Below are positions 31,469 through 34,010 of a stretch of 34,010 bases of DNA, in pieces. Source of the stretch: JBNKDD01 sp050288085 (lineage in GTDB: Bacteria > Chloroflexota > Anaerolineae > Aggregatilineales > UBA3940); assembly GCA_050288085.1 (NCBI GenBank), contig JBNKDD010000024.1, positions 1 through 34,010 on the forward strand. Direction: 5' to 3'. The notes under the pieces were generated by a model. It made no database searches and had not been told where the DNA came from. It saw only the letters and a program-made list of their open reading frames with translations. Positions within the stretch are counted from its first letter, which is position 1; each line of letters opens with the position of its first letter. Position numbers and translations under genes: made by a program.

Positions 31469-32368
31469 TCACTGACTCCGCTCGCCGACCACCAGGGTGA
31501 ATTCTTCCAACTGCCCACCCCGGATGACCTGGGTCGTTACATCTTGCCCGACTGCTTCACCGCTTAACAGGGTTAGCAGGTCATCCAGGTGGCGGATTGG
31601 CTCGCCATCAAAACGGACAATCGTATCGCCCATCACGAGACCGCCTTGCTCGGCTGGACTGTCTTTCTCGACTGAAACCAGCAATAATCCGGTTTCTTGA
31701 CCCAGTTCCTCTGCCAGTACTTCTGGCAGGCGAGCGGGCTGTGCGCCGATCCCTAAATAGCCCTGCCGGACGCGGCCATGAGTCGTCAATGTTTCAACCA
31801 CCCGGCTGATCGTCAGGGCCGGGATGGCAAGGCTCACCCCACGCAGTAATGCCGAAGAGTTGATCCCCGTGATCGCGCCGTCCATATTGATCAGCGGACC
31901 GCCGGAGAATCCGGGATACATCACTACATCGCTTTGCAGGTAGTGATCGATCCGTCCACCGACCGGCGTCCGCCAGCTGTCTCCCAGGGCGCTGATCACG
32001 CCCAGGGTTGCCTGGACGGTTCGGCCCGGTCGGCCCAATGCGAGAACCAGGTGACCAACCCGCAGAGCCTCGGCTTCTGCCCAGATTGGCGCAGCTAAAT
32101 TATTGGCCTCGGCGCGGAGCACAGCCAGATCGGTGCTGGGGTCGCGCCCGACCAGGCTGGCTTTGACCGTCTCGCCACCCGGCAGACCGATCTTGATCCC
32201 TTCATCACGCTGCACGATGTGGTGAACAGTAACGATCAAGCCATCCTCAGACCAGACAATGCCGGTGGCCGGGAGCCGCCGCCTGGCTTCGATTCGAACA
32301 ACGCTTTGTCCGACCGTCTCAACCAATGAAGCCATATCGTTTGACAGATTCGATAGTACATCAGCCAT
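31469..32368 (-). CDS. HtrA-like serine protease with PDZ domain
   Basis: A 299-residue S1C-type protein. The protease domain has His50 in 'VTVHHIV', Asp80 in 'STDLAVL' and Ser155 in 'YPGFSGGPLI', where Phe replaces the usual Asn of GNSGGPL. A PDZ domain covers about 205-295 ('GYLGIGAQPARLP', 'SPAEQGGLVMGDTIVRFDG'). No signal peptide or anchor is seen, which is unusual because most HtrA proteins act outside the cytoplasm. It precedes a second, PDZ-less protease gene by eight bases, so both are made together. Protein quality control is the family role. Confidence 0.88.
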   Translation of the reverse strand: MADVLSNLSNDMASLVETVGQSVVRIEARRRLPATGIVWSEDGLIVTVHHIVQRDEGIKIGLPGGETVKASLVGRDPSTDLAVLRAEANNLAAPIWAEAEALRVGHLVLALGRPGRTVQATLGVISALGDSWRTPVGGRIDHYLQSDVVMYPGFSGGPLINMDGAITGINSSALLRGVSLAIPALTISRVVETLTTHGRVRQGYLGIGAQPARLPEVLAEELGQETGLLLVSVEKDSPAEQGGLVMGDTIVRFDGEPIRHLDDLLTLLSGEAVGQDVTTQVIRGGQLEEFTLVVGERSQ

Positions 32369-32489
32369 ATTGAACTACTCCTAATACTCTTGTGACTATG
32401 CTACCAGTTTATCCACCGGGACAGACTGATACATCCATCAACTGGCGAGGGGCTACCTGGAAAAATGGCTAGGTAGAGTCAGGTTAGTC

Positions 32490-32548
32490 TTGACAAAAAT
32501 TACTAAAACTAATAATATTAGTTTTGAAGATTAACGATATTAGTTTTT
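32490..32548 (+). promoter_or_regulatory. Promoter and TetR-type operator of the DUF4260-TetR operon
   Basis: TTGACA (32490-32495), a 17-base spacer and TAATAT (32513-32518) form the promoter. A perfect inverted repeat (AAAACTAATA and its complement around one central base, 32505-32525) covers the -10. A second half-site ATATTAGTTTTT at 32537-32548 lies 22 bases on, two helical turns. The TetR-type protein encoded in this operon is the likely repressor. Confidence 0.75.
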
Positions 32549-32563
32549 AAAAAGGTAGTTGTG

Positions 32564-32956
32564 ATGGAACTTGCAGCAGAGAAAAAATTGGTGCGTGAAT
32601 CAATCAGTGTGCCGCGCTTGTTGCTAAGCCTGGAAGGCCTGGCCGTGCTTGCGGCGGCGGTTGCCCTGTATGCCATGCAGGGATTCAACGGTTGGGTATT
32701 TGCGTTGTTATTGCTCGTGCCGGATGTCGCTATGGTCGCTTATCTGACTAATCCACAGGTAGGCGCTTTGGTCTACAACCTGGTACATTTCTACGGATGG
32801 CCTGTTTTGTTAGCAGTCCTATCCCTGGCCTTTGGATGGGCGATTGGCCTTCAACTGGCCTTGATCTGGCTGGCACATATTGGCATGGATAGGCTGTTTG
32901 GCTATGGGTATAAATACCCGACCGAGTTCAAGGACACTCATTTAGGACGTGTGTAG
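32564..32956 (+). CDS. DUF4260 membrane protein
   Basis: A 130-residue protein matching the DUF4260 family by its pattern: a first segment 'LLLSLEGLAVLAAAVALYAM', 'LLLLVPDVAMVAYLTNPQVGA', 'YNLVHFYGWPVLLAVLSLA' and the conserved end 'LIWLAHIGMDRLFGYGYKYP'. Four membrane segments are visible. The function is unknown. The ATG at 32564 is seven to eight bases after AAGG; a GTG one codon earlier is less likely. The gene is directly followed by a TetR regulator (TAG touching ATG) and preceded by an operator, so its expression is probably induced by a small molecule. Confidence 0.85.
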   Translation: MELAAEKKLVRESISVPRLLLSLEGLAVLAAAVALYAMQGFNGWVFALLLLVPDVAMVAYLTNPQVGALVYNLVHFYGWPVLLAVLSLAFGWAIGLQLALIWLAHIGMDRLFGYGYKYPTEFKDTHLGRV

Positions 32957-33517
32957 ATGTCACCTTATCCTTCGCAAATTGACCGGGATAGTATTGTCAG
33001 GATAGCACGGGAGCTGATCGAAGACGAGGGTGTCGCTCAGCTCTCTTTGAGTAAACTGGCTTCAGAGATGGGAGTCAAAGCCCCATCTCTGTATCGATAC
33101 GTCAGCAATAAGGCGGAACTACTGCGGGCCGTTAACACGGTGACCAACGAACTGTTGTTTGACGTGTTCGGAGAGACGTTGGCCCAAAGCTCAAATGCCC
33201 CCTCGGAACGGATATTGGCTCTGGCATTAGCCTACCGCCAATTTGCCCATGCCAATCCCCGTACCTACCAACTGTTGTTTACTACCCCTGACCTGCGCCC
33301 GGATGAAGATTTGCTGGTTCGGATGGTGCTGCCAATCCAGGCGATCATGGCTGAACTCTCAGGCGAGGAACGTTCCTTGGCTGCCCTGCGAGGGATACTG
33401 GCTTTGATGCATGGCTTTGTGATGTTGGAGCTAAATGACCAGCTTCGGCGGGGTGGCAACCTGGAAGAGGCATACATCCAGGCGGTTGAGTCTTATCTGG
33501 TCGGTGTGTCAAAATAA
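32957..33517 (+). CDS. TetR-family transcriptional regulator
   Basis: A 186-residue repressor. The N-terminal helix-turn-helix is plain: 'IVRIARELIEDEGVAQLSLSKLASEMGVKAPSLYRYVSNKAELL' spans about residues 14-57. The C-terminal helical domain is of the WHG/TetR_C_33 type ('ALAYRQFAHANPRTYQLLF', then 'GILALMHGFVMLELNDQLRRGG'). It begins right after the DUF4260 stop, so the two are coupled. It is expected to bind the inverted repeat at 32505-32525 and repress its own operon until a ligand binds. The ligand is unknown. Confidence 0.92.
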   Translation: MSPYPSQIDRDSIVRIARELIEDEGVAQLSLSKLASEMGVKAPSLYRYVSNKAELLRAVNTVTNELLFDVFGETLAQSSNAPSERILALALAYRQFAHANPRTYQLLFTTPDLRPDEDLLVRMVLPIQAIMAELSGEERSLAALRGILALMHGFVMLELNDQLRRGGNLEEAYIQAVESYLVGVSK

Positions 33518-33629
33518 TATTTATGACAGGCAGCAGGTTTATCGGTGTCAGATGTCACTGGATTATGAGCTGAGGATAAGCGACGATCTATTTCACCTTA
33601 TATTCGCATATTCGGAAGGAAGCATAAAT

Positions 33630-33950
33630 ATGGCGAAAGCAGTCATCGAACCGGGGAATTGTGGCTATACCTGCACGGTTGTGGCTCACAAAGAGGATAT
33701 GCAGCAGGTCACGCTCAACATTGAAAGTGATTGCAACGCAATTCAAAAAATGGCGGCGGAGCTAACCGAGGTTAATCCCTTTGAGGAAATCTCTTTCCGG
33801 CGTGGTGTTCCTCGCACATTGCAAGTAGGGCAAGAATACTGCTCACATGCGGCCTGTCCCGTGCCGGTAGGGATCATCAAGGTAGTTGAACTTGCCAGCG
33901 GGATGGCGCTTCCCGGCGAGGTATCGATCACGCTGACCAACGATGACTAA
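33630..33950 (+). CDS. Small cysteine-rich protein (DUF6951-like)
   Basis: A 106-residue soluble protein with Cys11, Cys15, Cys35, Cys71 and Cys76 plus His73 ('EPGNCGYTC', 'ESDCNAIQKMAAEL', 'YCSHAACPVPVGIIKVVE'). The pattern resembles, from memory, the DUF6951 family known from methanogens and other anaerobes; the function is unknown, and metal binding by the cysteines is possible. GGAAGGA lies about nine bases before ATG 33630, so this start is preferred to longer in-frame starts at 33435 (inside the TetR gene) or 33552. It lies 112 bases after the TetR gene and is followed by a terminator. Confidence 0.7.
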   Translation: MAKAVIEPGNCGYTCTVVAHKEDMQQVTLNIESDCNAIQKMAAELTEVNPFEEISFRRGVPRTLQVGQEYCSHAACPVPVGIIKVVELASGMALPGEVSITLTNDD

Positions 33951-33971
33951 TTCACAGGATAGTTGATAATC

Positions 33972-34010
33972 AAAAAGGCGGCTCACTTTCAACAGGTGGG
34001 TCGCCTTTTT
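33972..34010. terminator. Intrinsic terminator at the right edge
   Basis: AAAAAGGCG (33972-33980) pairs with CGCCTTTTT (34002-34010), with additional inner pairing CTCAC/GTGGG. The T-run reaches the window end. It follows the small cysteine-rich protein gene by about 20 bases. Confidence 0.85.

Noticed and set aside
33435..33629. Long version of the small cysteine-rich protein beginning inside the TetR gene
   Set aside because: The added N-terminus looks like out-of-frame TetR sequence; ATG 33630 has the ribosome site and the conserved start.

Overview
The window looks like a piece of a Chloroflexota (Anaerolineae-like) chromosome of moderate GC content. This is an inference from gene style: a MalT-type LuxR regulator, several PBS-lyase-type HEAT proteins, PMT/GT39 membrane proteins with an extracellular C-terminal domain, Thr/Pro-linked secreted multidomain proteins, and archaeal-like isoprenoid genes in a bacterial context. 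No rRNA, tRNA, CRISPR array, insertion sequence or phage gene was seen.

Layout. Bases 1-4473 (minus strand) hold a CocE/NonD-type hydrolase cut by the window edge, an alpha/beta hydrolase and a large LuxR/MalT-like ATPase regulator. The two hydrolase genes have nearly identical upstream regions carrying GGATGG inverted repeats. Bases 4919-8420 (plus) are a tight four-gene operon: flavin prenyltransferase (UbiX), UbiD-family decarboxylase, and aconitase X large and small subunits. These are the distinctive enzymes of the archaeal mevalonate pathway (phosphomevalonate dehydratase plus anhydromevalonate-phosphate decarboxylase with its prenyl-FMN supplier), and this is the most interesting system here. 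Bases 8454-12221 (minus) carry ornithine aminotransferase, ornithine carbamoyltransferase and a lipoprotein PQQ-type sugar dehydrogenase. Bases 12397-16557 are a cluster of four HEAT-repeat proteins (three plus, one convergent minus) that share a C-terminal capping motif.

Bases 16750-18486 encode ATP-type PEP carboxykinase with a duplicated translation start region. Bases 18555-21831 (minus) encode a peptide-type ABC transporter (lipoprotein plus two permeases) without ATPase genes nearby. An AT-rich divergent control region with repeated TGTCCAAA-like boxes follows. Bases 22253-26651 (plus) are a two-gene operon for a membrane-anchored repeat protein and a 1154-residue secreted protein: GH-A-like barrel, metal-binding motif, Cx4C six-blade repeat domain, TP linker and two copies of an unknown domain. 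Bases 26762-30794 hold a GT2 glycosyltransferase, a flippase-like membrane protein and a GT39-like transferase, probably making envelope glycoconjugates. Bases 30831-32368 (minus) are two overlapping-style cytosolic HtrA-like proteases. Bases 32564-33950 hold a DUF4260 membrane protein, its likely TetR repressor, and a small cysteine-rich protein.

How the parts work together: the ubiX-ubiD-acnX operon probably converts mevalonate 5-phosphate to isopentenyl phosphate. Ornithine genes share arginine/proline metabolism, and pckA feeds gluconeogenesis. The envelope glycosyltransferases and secreted repeat proteins point to surface carbohydrate biology. Several promoters sit so close to the start codon that leaderless transcription is likely.
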